Assembly (NCBI RefSeq): GCF_034067285.1
Contig: NZ_CP139286.1
Span: 3,534,001 to 3,598,000 of the forward strand
Direction: 5' to 3'
Source of the DNA: Acinetobacter pittii
GTDB taxonomy: Bacteria; Pseudomonadota; Gammaproteobacteria; Pseudomonadales; Moraxellaceae
DNA: 64,000 nucleotides
Part shown: piece by piece, positions 56,423-64,000 of the stretch
How positions within the stretch are numbered: position 1 is the stretch's first letter
Layout: the number at the start of each line of letters is the position of its first letter
Position numbers and translations under genes: made by a program
The notes under the pieces: model-generated
Seen by the model: the letters and a program-made list of their open reading frames with translations, nothing else
The model's database searches: none
What the model was told of the DNA's origin: nothing

Positions 56423-58366
56423 ATGAACAATAGTTTTCGATATGACATAAATGGTCTAAGAGCATATGCTGTTATATTAGTAGTTCTATTCCATTTCGGA
56501 ATTTTAGGATTTTCTGGTGGCTTTATTGGTGTAGATATATTTTTTGTTATTTCAGGTTTCTTAATGACAAAGATTATTACAGACCAAATTCAAAGCAAAA
56601 AGTTTTCTTTAATAAAATTTTATCTAGCTCGTGGTATCAGAATTTTACCAGCATTATTATTTTTAACTTTTATTATTGCGATTATTGGTTGGTTTATTTT
56701 AATTCCTGAAGAGTATAAAAATTATGTTAAGCATGCATTTTCTAGTATAAATTTTTTATCAAATCTTATATATTATAAGGAATCAGGTGATTATTTTTCC
56801 ATAGATACTCACAATAAAATACTATTACACACTTGGTCCCTATCTGTCGAATGGCAATTTTATATAATTTTACCAATTATCTTAATATTTTTTTCAAAGA
56901 TTTCAAAAAGTAAAAATATATTCGGTTTGCTTATTGTTGGCAGTTTTATTCTGTCACTTATATTATCATATATAATAACTCAAAAAAACCAAATGTTTTC
57001 TTTCTATATGATTCCAACAAGAGCTTGGGAAATGCTCGCTGGAGGATTAGTATATTTATACTGTTCAAAAATAAATTTATCACAGACTAATAAATATATT
57101 TTAGAATTTTTAGGATTTTCTTTTATTATTGTTAGTTTAATTCTATTTAAATCAACTTCACCATGGCCGAGTATAAATGCTACTCTTCCTGTTATTGGTA
57201 CAATGTTAATTATTATATCAAATAATCAAAACTCTTTATTAACAAAACCGAAATTATTCCAATTCTTTGGAAACTCCTCATACTCTATATATCTATGGCA
57301 TTGGCCAATAGTTTTTTTCCTAAGCTATTTATCTATTCATTCTCCTTTAAGTACTACTATTGCCATTATTTTATCTGTTTTTTTAGGATGGCTTAGTTAT
57401 CACTTAATTGAAAAAACCACTCGTAAAAAACTTTCAAAACTATCTATATTAAAATCATACTCAATATTAATTTTTACCATTCTTTGTTTAAGTATAGTTT
57501 ATATTTACATATATAAAAAAGAAGGATTTCCTGATAGAGCATCTAAACAATATATTGAAAAAACAGCTCTTATAAAATATCCTTTCCCTGAATCAGGTTG
57601 GTGCTTCTACAGTGTTGATAATATTGACTCCTTAGCAGTCGGACCACAAGGGCTCCAATGCCATATTGGTTCAACTAAAAAAACTGCTAAATCAGTATTA
57701 TTATTTGGAGATTCTTATGCGGGTCATAATATTCCTTTTTGGGATATTATTGGAAAAAAAGAAGACCTCAATATTAATTCAATTACCACAAACTGGTGCT
57801 ACCCTAGTCTAGATACAGGGTTTACAGGTCCTAAAAGTTCACGTGCATATCAACAATGCCTAATTAATAGAAAGTTTTTAAAAGAAAATTTCAAGAAGTA
57901 TGATGCCATAATTTTAGCAGGAAGATGGGCAACTATTTATAGTGACCCTAAACAAGTTGATGAATTGCAATACTTAATTAAATTAATCAACCGAGCTGAT
58001 ATACCGCTAATTATTATGGCCTCACCATATTATTTTGGACAAAATATAGGCAATATTTATAAACGCTCAGTATGGTTAGATACTCAGTTCCAAATGCCAT
58101 TAACCCTCAATCAAAATACTGATATGGATGCAAATACAGCTAATCACAAATTACAGGATTTCACGAAAGAATTTAGTAATATTCTTTATTTATCACGAGA
58201 TGACCTTTATGCAAAAGGCCATATAGATAGTAACAGTATTCCATATTCTGTTGATGGTGGCCATATCAGTATCCATGGTTCACAAACTTCTGCACATTTT
58301 TTTATGAATACACCCACATTTCTTAAGTTTCATAAAATGATGAATGAAATTAATAGCACTTATTAA
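56423..58366 (+). CDS. O-acyltransferase, acyltransferase-3 domain fused to SGNH domain (OafA/OatA type)
   Basis: 647 residues. The N-terminal ~350 residues are an acyltransferase-3 membrane domain: YDINGLRAYAVILVVLFHF (catalytic-His helix), GGFIGVDIFFVISGF and HTWSLSVEWQFYIILP. The C-terminal periplasmic domain is SGNH-like, with the nucleophile in LLFGDSYAGH (Ser431) and the Asp/His pair in VDGGHIS (Asp611, His614). Such proteins O-acetylate surface polysaccharides in the periplasm. Position in the capsule region suggests a capsule sugar as substrate. It is much more AT-rich than pgm and galE. Confidence 0.85.
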   Translation: MNNSFRYDINGLRAYAVILVVLFHFGILGFSGGFIGVDIFFVISGFLMTKIITDQIQSKKFSLIKFYLARGIRILPALLFLTFIIAIIGWFILIPEEYKNYVKHAFSSINFLSNLIYYKESGDYFSIDTHNKILLHTWSLSVEWQFYIILPIILIFFSKISKSKNIFGLLIVGSFILSLILSYIITQKNQMFSFYMIPTRAWEMLAGGLVYLYCSKINLSQTNKYILEFLGFSFIIVSLILFKSTSPWPSINATLPVIGTMLIIISNNQNSLLTKPKLFQFFGNSSYSIYLWHWPIVFFLSYLSIHSPLSTTIAIILSVFLGWLSYHLIEKTTRKKLSKLSILKSYSILIFTILCLSIVYIYIYKKEGFPDRASKQYIEKTALIKYPFPESGWCFYSVDNIDSLAVGPQGLQCHIGSTKKTAKSVLLFGDSYAGHNIPFWDIIGKKEDLNINSITTNWCYPSLDTGFTGPKSSRAYQQCLINRKFLKENFKKYDAIILAGRWATIYSDPKQVDELQYLIKLINRADIPLIIMASPYYFGQNIGNIYKRSVWLDTQFQMPLTLNQNTDMDANTANHKLQDFTKEFSNILYLSRDDLYAKGHIDSNSIPYSVDGGHISIHGSQTSAHFFMNTPTFLKFHKMMNEINSTY

Positions 58367-58378
58367 GTAGGTAGAAAT

Positions 58379-59206
58379 ATGCCAAATTTAAGAAAATTTA
58401 TAGGTTCGATTCTTAATTGGATTCGAAAACAACAAATTACAAGTACTATTCGCCGCTTTGATGAAGCAGTTGATCATTCAAAATGGCAAGGTGCAGATTT
58501 TTTCCCTAACTACTTTACTCCTTTTAAAATCCCAACACCATCTCAATTTAATATTCAAGGAATGCATCGTAAAAATACGATAGAAAATGATGTTGGGGAA
58601 CTAGCAGCAAAAATAACCCAAGACTTTAAAGAGAAATTAACCAATTTTTTAGGAAAAGACATCCGTTTAGATGATATTTATTTATTTTGGTATGACCCAT
58701 CAAAATGCAAAGAATGGAGTCTTTCAAACTCTTGGCATGATGATAATGTCGGTCATCGTATAAAAATCTATGTTTGTTTTGAAGGTAATGGGAATACACC
58801 TACCGTAGTAATACCAAATAGTTACAACAAACCCTACAAACAAAATAAAAGTGAAATTTCTAGATTTGCAGGTAAAAGAGATACTACATCTAATCAAAGA
58901 GAGATTAAACTTAATTACAAGGCAGGTGATATTGCTATGTTTGATACTTCATGCTTACATAGGGGCTTGTATGAAGAACCTGCTGCTCCCCGTACTGTTC
59001 TCGTAATGGAATATATCGATCGAAATAAAGCGAATATTATTTCAGGAAAATCTCCATGTGGCCCAGGTATGAGTCGAACTGGTCAAGTTATTTTTAAGGA
59101 AGAAGCATATAAAGCCTTAAAAGATACAGGCTTAATTGATGAAAAATTAATTGTTAAAAAAGGCAATGAATATATTTATTCTTTAGCAAACTCTCTTCCT
59201 ATATAA
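58379..59206 (+). CDS. Putative 2-oxoglutarate/Fe(II)-dependent dioxygenase-like protein
   Basis: 275 residues not closely recognised, but with the spacing of the double-stranded beta-helix oxygenases: NSWHDDNVGHRIKIYVCF gives His120-x-Asp122; KAGDIAMFDTSCLHRGLYEEP gives the distal His194; and Arg205 in APRTVLVMEY lies 11 residues on, where 2-oxoglutarate is bound. This resembles the PhyH family. No signal peptide is visible, so it is probably cytoplasmic. It starts 12 nt after the acyltransferase gene and is probably cotranscribed. It might hydroxylate a sugar, lipid or acyl precursor for the neighbouring transferases (inference). Confidence 0.6.
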   Translation: MPNLRKFIGSILNWIRKQQITSTIRRFDEAVDHSKWQGADFFPNYFTPFKIPTPSQFNIQGMHRKNTIENDVGELAAKITQDFKEKLTNFLGKDIRLDDIYLFWYDPSKCKEWSLSNSWHDDNVGHRIKIYVCFEGNGNTPTVVIPNSYNKPYKQNKSEISRFAGKRDTTSNQREIKLNYKAGDIAMFDTSCLHRGLYEEPAAPRTVLVMEYIDRNKANIISGKSPCGPGMSRTGQVIFKEEAYKALKDTGLIDEKLIVKKGNEYIYSLANSLPI

Positions 59207-59220
59207 GATCCAATCCATTA

Positions 59221-59264
59221 ATAACGTATATTAAATTTCTAAATCTAATATACGTTATCATTTT
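59221..59264 (+). terminator. Hairpin between the dioxygenase-like and second acyltransferase genes
   Basis: ATAACGTATATTA (59221-59233) pairs perfectly with TAATATACGTTAT (59246-59258), followed by CATTTTAT. It may be a terminator or attenuator, so the next gene may have partly separate expression. Confidence 0.55.
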
Positions 59265-59270
59265 ATACGT

Positions 59271-60431
59271 ATGGCAATCAATATGTTAAATATACAGTAT
59301 TATTTACTAACATTTTTTCTTATATTTTTCTTTTTTTCCTTGCCCATCCCAGTTTACAATAAAAATAAAATTATATTAAAAAATCAGAATTCAATTAATG
59401 GTGTACGTGGCCTTTTAGCCTCTCTAGTTATGTTTAGTCATTTATTCAAAGATTTAACTTTATACCAAGGAATCAAATGGAAATATGATAAAGATTATTA
59501 CGAATTAATAGGATGGGGAAATCAAGCTCTAAATACAGGAAAGATTGGTGTTGCTATATTTTTTATGATATCTGGATATCTATTCTACCGCCTACTATTA
59601 AAACAGGAAAATAAATTAAATATTAAAAATTTTTTTTACAACCGCTTTACTCGAATCTATCCTTTATACTTTTTTGCAATATCATTCTGTACATTATATC
59701 TACTAAGCACAACACAATATAATTTTGATTTTCAAATATTAGAAAAATTATTAAGTTGGTTTTTATTTTTAGGTCCTTATGATGGCTTAAGAATAGTAGA
59801 CATGACACATGGTGTAGAATGGACTCTTAAACTAGAAATTTTATTATATATATCAATTCCAATATTATTTTATATTTTTTCAAAAACTCAAAACTTATAT
59901 TTAAGACACTTTTTTATTATATCTTCAATAGTAACTATATTTATCATTGGATATATATTAAGAGTTTATGGTAAAGTTTACATCGACCCACGTGCAGCTT
60001 TGTGTTTTTATATAGGATATATAGCACTAGAAATCAAAAAACAAAAAACTAAGGTTTTATATTCATTTTTTAATGGAAAGTTTGCGGCTTTATTATCCAT
60101 CCTATTGTTTATTTCTGCATTTTTTATAAGTTCTCATAATTTTTTATATTTTTATCTAATATTTAGTTGTGGTTTTCTATTTATAAGTTTGGCTTGTGAT
60201 AATAACTTATTTGGTTTACTCAGTGCTCAACCATTACAAGTAATGGGAGAAATTAGCTATAGCATCTATTTACTACATGGAATAGTCTTATACTTCTTTA
60301 TTAACCTTCTTAATTATTTCGAAGTCAAAAATATCTATATTTTACTAATTCTGATACCTAGCTACTTCTACTGTGTCTATACATTATCTACTATTACATT
60401 TCTTCAAATAGAAAAAAGATTCCACAAATAA
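59271..60431 (+). CDS. Acyltransferase-3 family membrane protein
   Basis: 386 residues with about ten membrane helices. The N-terminal NQNSINGVRGLLASLVMFSHLFK contains the R-x10-H pattern of the family, and GKIGVAIFFMISGYLFYRLLL and HGVEWTLKLEILLYI follow. There is no SGNH extension. It probably transfers an acyl group to a polysaccharide or lipid-linked sugar in the inner membrane. ATG at 59271 or 59283. Very AT-rich; third gene of the insert between pgm and galE. Confidence 0.8.
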   Translation: MAINMLNIQYYLLTFFLIFFFFSLPIPVYNKNKIILKNQNSINGVRGLLASLVMFSHLFKDLTLYQGIKWKYDKDYYELIGWGNQALNTGKIGVAIFFMISGYLFYRLLLKQENKLNIKNFFYNRFTRIYPLYFFAISFCTLYLLSTTQYNFDFQILEKLLSWFLFLGPYDGLRIVDMTHGVEWTLKLEILLYISIPILFYIFSKTQNLYLRHFFIISSIVTIFIIGYILRVYGKVYIDPRAALCFYIGYIALEIKKQKTKVLYSFFNGKFAALLSILLFISAFFISSHNFLYFYLIFSCGFLFISLACDNNLFGLLSAQPLQVMGEISYSIYLLHGIVLYFFINLLNYFEVKNIYILLILIPSYFYCVYTLSTITFLQIEKRFHK

Positions 60432-60453
60432 TTCAAAGCCATTAAATAAAAAA

Positions 60454-60495
60454 TGACGAATATATTTTACAAATATATTCGTCATATATTTTTAT
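60454..60495. terminator. Intrinsic terminator between convergent genes
   Basis: ATGACGAATATATTT and AAATATATTCGTCAT form a perfect 15-bp stem with loop TAC, followed by ATATTTTTATT. It separates the insert from galE. Confidence 0.85.
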
Positions 60496-60511
60496 TCCTA
60501 CGAAAAATATA

Positions 60512-61531
60512 TTAAGTTTCATATCCATTGGAATTTTGCTTCTGCCAATTCCAACTATCCTTAAGCATATCTTCTAAACCATATTGCGGCTGCCAACCTA
60601 GCTCAGCAACTGCGCGAGCGTTATCGGCAAAGGATGTTGCTACATCGCCTGCTCGACGTGGTGCAAACTCAAAAGCAACAGGCACACCGTTAACTTGCTC
60701 AAATGTATTTTTAACTTGCAAAACTGATGAACCATTACCTGTGCCAATATTCCATGCACGGCAACCTGACACTTCTAATCGATTATTTAGAGCACATAAA
60801 TGTGCATTCGCCAAATCGACGACATGGATATAGTCACGTACCCCAGTCCCATCTACAGTATTGTAGTCGTTACCATAAATAGATAGCTTTTCACGGCGAC
60901 CTACAGCAACTTGAGTCACATAAGGCATTAAATTATTTGGAATACCTTGTGGGTCTTCACCAATACGGCCACTCTTATGTGCACCAACTGGGTTAAAATA
61001 ACGTAGTAAAGCTATCGACCATTTAGAATTTGAATCTGATAGCTTTTGCAATAATTGCTCAACTATCAGTTTAGTATAGCCATAGTTATTACTTGGCATA
61101 CCTGTTGGCATATCTTCATTTAATGGAGATATATTGGCCTCGTCATATACTGTCGCAGAAGAGCTAAACACAAGCGTATAGACACCTGCTTTTTCCATCG
61201 ACTTAACGAGTTGAATACTACCAGCAATATTATTATCAAAATAAATCAGCGGTTTTTCCTGACTTTCACCTACTGCCTTTAAACCTGCGAAGTGAATTAC
61301 AGCATCAATTGAATGATCTTGAAACACGCGATCAAGTTCATTTGCATTACGAATATCACCCTGAACAAAAACTAAACTCTTTTGTGTGATATCTTGGACT
61401 CTCGTTAAAGACTCTTCAGAACTGTTTGAAAGATTGTCAAAAACAATCACTTCATGACCAGCCTGTAAAAGCTCTACACAGGTATGTGAACCAATATAAC
61501 CAGCACCACCAGTAACTAGGATTTTAGCCAT
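60512..61531 (-). CDS. gne1: UDP-glucose/UDP-GlcNAc 4-epimerase
   Basis: 339 residues, GalE-type extended SDR. The motif [21 protein letters not shown] binds [25 protein letters not shown] and [12 protein letters not shown] carry the catalytic Ser and YxxxK. It interconverts UDP-sugars for capsule and other glycans. In Acinetobacter K loci the corresponding gene is called gne1 (also galE). It overlaps the 3' end of pgi by 8 nt. Confidence 0.9.
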   Translation of the reverse strand: MAKILVTGGAGYIGSHTCVELLQAGHEVIVFDNLSNSSEESLTRVQDITQKSLVFVQGDIRNANELDRVFQDHSIDAVIHFAGLKAVGESQEKPLIYFDNNIAGSIQLVKSMEKAGVYTLVFSSSATVYDEANISPLNEDMPTGMPSNNYGYTKLIVEQLLQKLSDSNSKWSIALLRYFNPVGAHKSGRIGEDPQGIPNNLMPYVTQVAVGRREKLSIYGNDYNTVDGTGVRDYIHVVDLANAHLCALNNRLEVSGCRAWNIGTGNGSSVLQVKNTFEQVNGVPVAFEFAPRRAGDVATSFADNARAVAELGWQPQYGLEDMLKDSWNWQKQNSNGYET

Positions 61532-63194
61532 CTACTTTTCCTAATAATATTTTAATTAATCCACGTGTTGAGGCATCTAATGATGAAAGATCATTTTGAA
61601 CCCCATTTAAAATAGGTAATAGCTGATCAGCAATCTGCTTGCCTTTTTCGACACCCCATTGATCAAACGGGTTAATATTCCAAATTACAGACTGCACAAA
61701 AACTTTATGCTCATATAAAGCAATTAACATTCCCAAACTATATGGATTCAACTCTTTCAATAACAGGGTTGAACTCGGTTGGTTACCTTCATATTGCTTG
61801 TAAATCGGCAGTTTTTCTAATTCAGTTGAGTCTAAAGCGTCATTACCAAAGGCCAATAATCTTGATTGGGCCAAACAATTCGATAATGCAAGATGATGCT
61901 GCTCGACTAAAGCCTCTGCATTTTCAACATAGGTAAAATGGTCAGCGTTATAGCGTTGGACTGGCGCAATAAAATCACAGCTTACTGCTTGAGTTCCTTG
62001 GTGTAATAATTGATAGAAGGCATGTTGAGCATTTGGTCCAACTTCACCCCATACAATTGGGCATGTATCGAGTTCGACTTTTTGACCGTCACGTTGTACC
62101 GATTTACCATTAGATTCCATTTCAAGCTGCTGTAAATAAGCAGCGAAATACTTTAATCGACCATCATAAGGCAATACGGCATGAGTTTGAATATTTAAAA
62201 AATTATTGTTCCAAACGCCTAATAATCCCATTAAAACAGGAATATTTTGCTCATAACTTGTATTTTGAAAATGTTCATCTACTGCATGAGCACCAGCTAA
62301 GAGTTGCTGAAAACCTTCAACCCCGATACTCAACGCAATAGGTAAACCAATGCATGACCACAATGAGTAACGGCCACCTACCCAGTCCCAAAGCAGTAAT
62401 TGATTTTCTGGGGCAATTCCCCATTCAGTCATTTTATCTGCTTTTGTTGATACTCCAACAAAATGACTTTTTAGAACCCGGGCATGTGTTCCCAAAGTTT
62501 TTTCAAGCCACTGTCGTACCGTTTGGGCATTTGATAAAGTATCAATCGTTCCAAAAGATTTTGAAGAAATAATAAATAGTGTTGTTTCTGGACGAAGTTG
62601 GTGGAGCAACTCCGACAACTGACTACCATCCATAGTCGATACAAAGTGAACATTTAAAGGTTTAGCCGTTTTCACTTTAAAATCTGACAACGCATGGGTG
62701 ACCATTTGTGGCCCTAAATCAGAACCACCCACACCAATGTTCACAACATCTTGAATCACTTCACCGGTTGCACCGCGATATTGACCAGCATGAATCTTTT
62801 CCACTAAGGCATACATACGTTGTAACTGGCTATGGACTTGAGCCGTTAACTCTGGAAACCTCGAATAGTCAACTGGCAAGCGTAGTGCCCAATGCATTGC
62901 TGCACGTTGCTCCGTACAATTTACTTTATCTTGTGAAAAAAGACGCTCTATCCATTGATTTAATTGTTTAGTTTTCGCAAGAGCAGTCAATTGTTCCAAA
63001 ATGTCTTTAGTAACACGATGCTTACTATAATCAAAAACTAATGGATCAAATTTTATAGAATATTGTTGAAAGCGATCTGGTTCTGAAGCGAACAATTCTT
63101 TTATGTGTAACTTTGAATTCTTCTCACCCATTAACTGTAATTTTAGTAAAGGTGAAACCAACTCTTTAGGAAATTTCTCGATAGATTTACTCAT
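61524..63194 (-). CDS. gpi: Glucose-6-phosphate isomerase
   Basis: 556 residues, PGI family. Signature parts are [34 protein letters not shown], the EMESNGKSV segment and the second PGI signature [20 protein letters not shown]. It supplies fructose-6-phosphate/glucose-6-phosphate for UDP-sugar synthesis and is the standard gpi of the capsule locus. It overlaps the preceding gene by 4 nt. Confidence 0.95.
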   Translation of the reverse strand: MSKSIEKFPKELVSPLLKLQLMGEKNSKLHIKELFASEPDRFQQYSIKFDPLVFDYSKHRVTKDILEQLTALAKTKQLNQWIERLFSQDKVNCTEQRAAMHWALRLPVDYSRFPELTAQVHSQLQRMYALVEKIHAGQYRGATGEVIQDVVNIGVGGSDLGPQMVTHALSDFKVKTAKPLNVHFVSTMDGSQLSELLHQLRPETTLFIISSKSFGTIDTLSNAQTVRQWLEKTLGTHARVLKSHFVGVSTKADKMTEWGIAPENQLLLWDWVGGRYSLWSCIGLPIALSIGVEGFQQLLAGAHAVDEHFQNTSYEQNIPVLMGLLGVWNNNFLNIQTHAVLPYDGRLKYFAAYLQQLEMESNGKSVQRDGQKVELDTCPIVWGEVGPNAQHAFYQLLHQGTQAVSCDFIAPVQRYNADHFTYVENAEALVEQHHLALSNCLAQSRLLAFGNDALDSTELEKLPIYKQYEGNQPSSTLLLKELNPYSLGMLIALYEHKVFVQSVIWNINPFDQWGVEKGKQIADQLLPILNGVQNDLSSLDASTRGLIKILLGKVDG

Positions 63195-64000
63195 AAACGA
63201 CCTACTCCTTCATAAGCAAAGCCCTTAGCCTTTACATATGCTGGGTCATAAATATTACGCCCATCCAAAATTAAAGGATGTTGCATCAATTGTTGTAACT
63301 GCTTAAAGTCAGGACTCCAGTACTGTTTCCATGCGGTAACCAAACATAAGGCATGTGCGCCTCGAGCAGCCTCATATTGATCAGTACACAGTACTAAATC
63401 CTTACGGTCACCATATGTAGCGGCAATTTCATCTAATGCTTGAGGATCATGCAAACGTACTGTTACACCTTGCGCCCACAATGCAGCTAATAAAATATGA
63501 ATTGGCGAGTTATGTATGCTTGAGGTATTTTCTTTGAAGGATGCACCCCAAATAGCCACGGTTTTACCATTCAAATTACAATGATAATAATTCCACAGCT
63601 TACGGAATAAAATTTCTTTTTGTTGTTCGTTAATCGCCCATACCTGCTCTAACAGTCGACTTTTCGCCCCAGTTTCAGAAACAGTACTTGAAAGTGTTAA
63701 AATATCATGCGAAAAGTTTTCACCACCAAAACCGACTCCAGCAGACAAGTAAGCCGCACCAATACGTGTATCAGCCGCAATACCATGCTTCACATTAGCA
63801 ATATCAATACCGAGTTTCTCCGCCACCATAGCTAAGTCATTCATATAACTAATGCGGGTCGCCAACATGCCAGAAATACTAAGTTTGGTAAACTCAGCGT
63901 CCAAGATCGGCATAAATAAGTATTGATAACTAAAGCGGAAAAATGGGCGTAACAGCTCTTGCATTGTATCCCGTGCATGATTGGATTCAACACCAACAAT
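63191..64000 (-). CDS. ugd: UDP-glucose 6-dehydrogenase-family protein, C-terminal part
   Basis: Partial; the frame continues past the right edge ([17 protein letters not shown] is the first visible sequence). The central helix domain ([32 protein letters not shown]) and the C-terminal UDP-binding domain ([19 protein letters not shown]) identify the UDP-glucose/GDP-mannose dehydrogenase family. The catalytic-cysteine motif normally reads GFGGSCFPKD; here it is [10 protein letters not shown], so the Cys and the following Lys are absent. Gene order (gne1-gpi-ugd) fits the capsule locus. Activity as a classical Ugd is doubtful from this sequence. Confidence 0.8.
   Translation of the reverse strand: MVGVESNHARDTMQELLRPFFRFSYQYLFMPILDAEFTKLSISGMLATRISYMNDLAMVAEKLGIDIANVKHGIAADTRIGAAYLSAGVGFGGENFSHDILTLSSTVSETGAKSRLLEQVWAINEQQKEILFRKLWNYYHCNLNGKTVAIWGASFKENTSSIHNSPIHILLAALWAQGVTVRLHDPQALDEIAATYGDRKDLVLCTDQYEAARGAHALCLVTAWKQYWSPDFKQLQQLMQHPLILDGRNIYDPAYVKAKGFAYEGVGRL

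Noticed and set aside
56423..60431. The two acyltransferases as a duplication of each other.
   Set aside because: They share only family motifs; one has an SGNH domain and the other does not, and their sequences differ throughout.

Overview
The window looks like a chromosomal segment of the Acinetobacter calcoaceticus-baumannii complex, most likely A. baumannii. The grounds are the AT-rich genome style, an AbaR-like LuxR protein, the lldP-lldR-lldD-dld and gntR-prpB-prpC-acnD clusters, and the pgm / gne1(galE) / gpi / ugd end of the capsule (K) locus. No rRNA, insertion sequence, integrase or CRISPR array was seen.

Layout. 1-900: end of a SirB2-family gene, bolA, and two nearly identical tRNA-Gly(GCC) genes with promoter and terminator. 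1038-3993: an AHL-type LuxR regulator without a synthase nearby, a perfect 20-bp lux-box palindrome, a possible small peptide gene and an SDR/alpha-beta-hydrolase fusion. 4262-13902: a minus-strand valine/isobutyrate catabolic operon (mmsA, mmsB, acyl-CoA synthetase, acyl-CoA dehydrogenase, enoyl-CoA hydratase, 3-hydroxyisobutyryl-CoA hydrolase, MHS-type transporter) with a divergent LysR gene. 13958-20726: D-alanine catabolism (dadA, alr, ridA, two tandem cycA-like permeases, divergent Lrp). A relic of a second ridA shows that this block arose by segmental duplication. 20767-26513: an acyltransferase and a TonB-dependent receptor sharing a Zur-like site, then small housekeeping genes (SnoaL-like, rraB, RluA-type, DUF1003). 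26514-32441: a structured-RNA candidate, an MFS/TetR pair with matching operators, and a TetR/SDR/NADH-oxidoreductase/alcohol-dehydrogenase cluster whose last gene has an in-frame amber stop. 32542-37480: a T6SS VgrG - lipase effector - lipoprotein immunity module and a Sel1-repeat gene.

37481-40246 is the most interesting part. Besides another structured-RNA candidate it carries three copies of a ~130-nt small RNA gene. Each RNA is predicted to fold into four consecutive hairpins that all display AGGA in the loop, ending in an intrinsic terminator. Each gene has a sigma70 promoter with 17-bp spacing and, centred 65 bp before the predicted start, a palindrome resembling the GacA upstream activating sequence. 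This is the architecture of RsmX/Y/Z-type CsrA/RsmA-sequestering RNAs. I infer that these are Acinetobacter's Gac-Rsm sRNAs; I am not aware of them being described as such.

40246-48904: a lone nuclease-like gene, the methylcitrate operon and an aromatic aminotransferase. 48953-54738: lactate utilisation with a two-operator LldR control region. 54934-64000: the conserved right flank of the capsule locus, with an AT-rich three-gene insert (acyltransferase-SGNH, a 2OG-Fe(II)-dioxygenase-like protein, a second acyltransferase) between pgm and galE/gne1.

The genes connect metabolically. Valine breakdown ends in propionyl-CoA, which the methylcitrate genes convert to pyruvate. D-alanine breakdown and the two lactate dehydrogenases also feed pyruvate.
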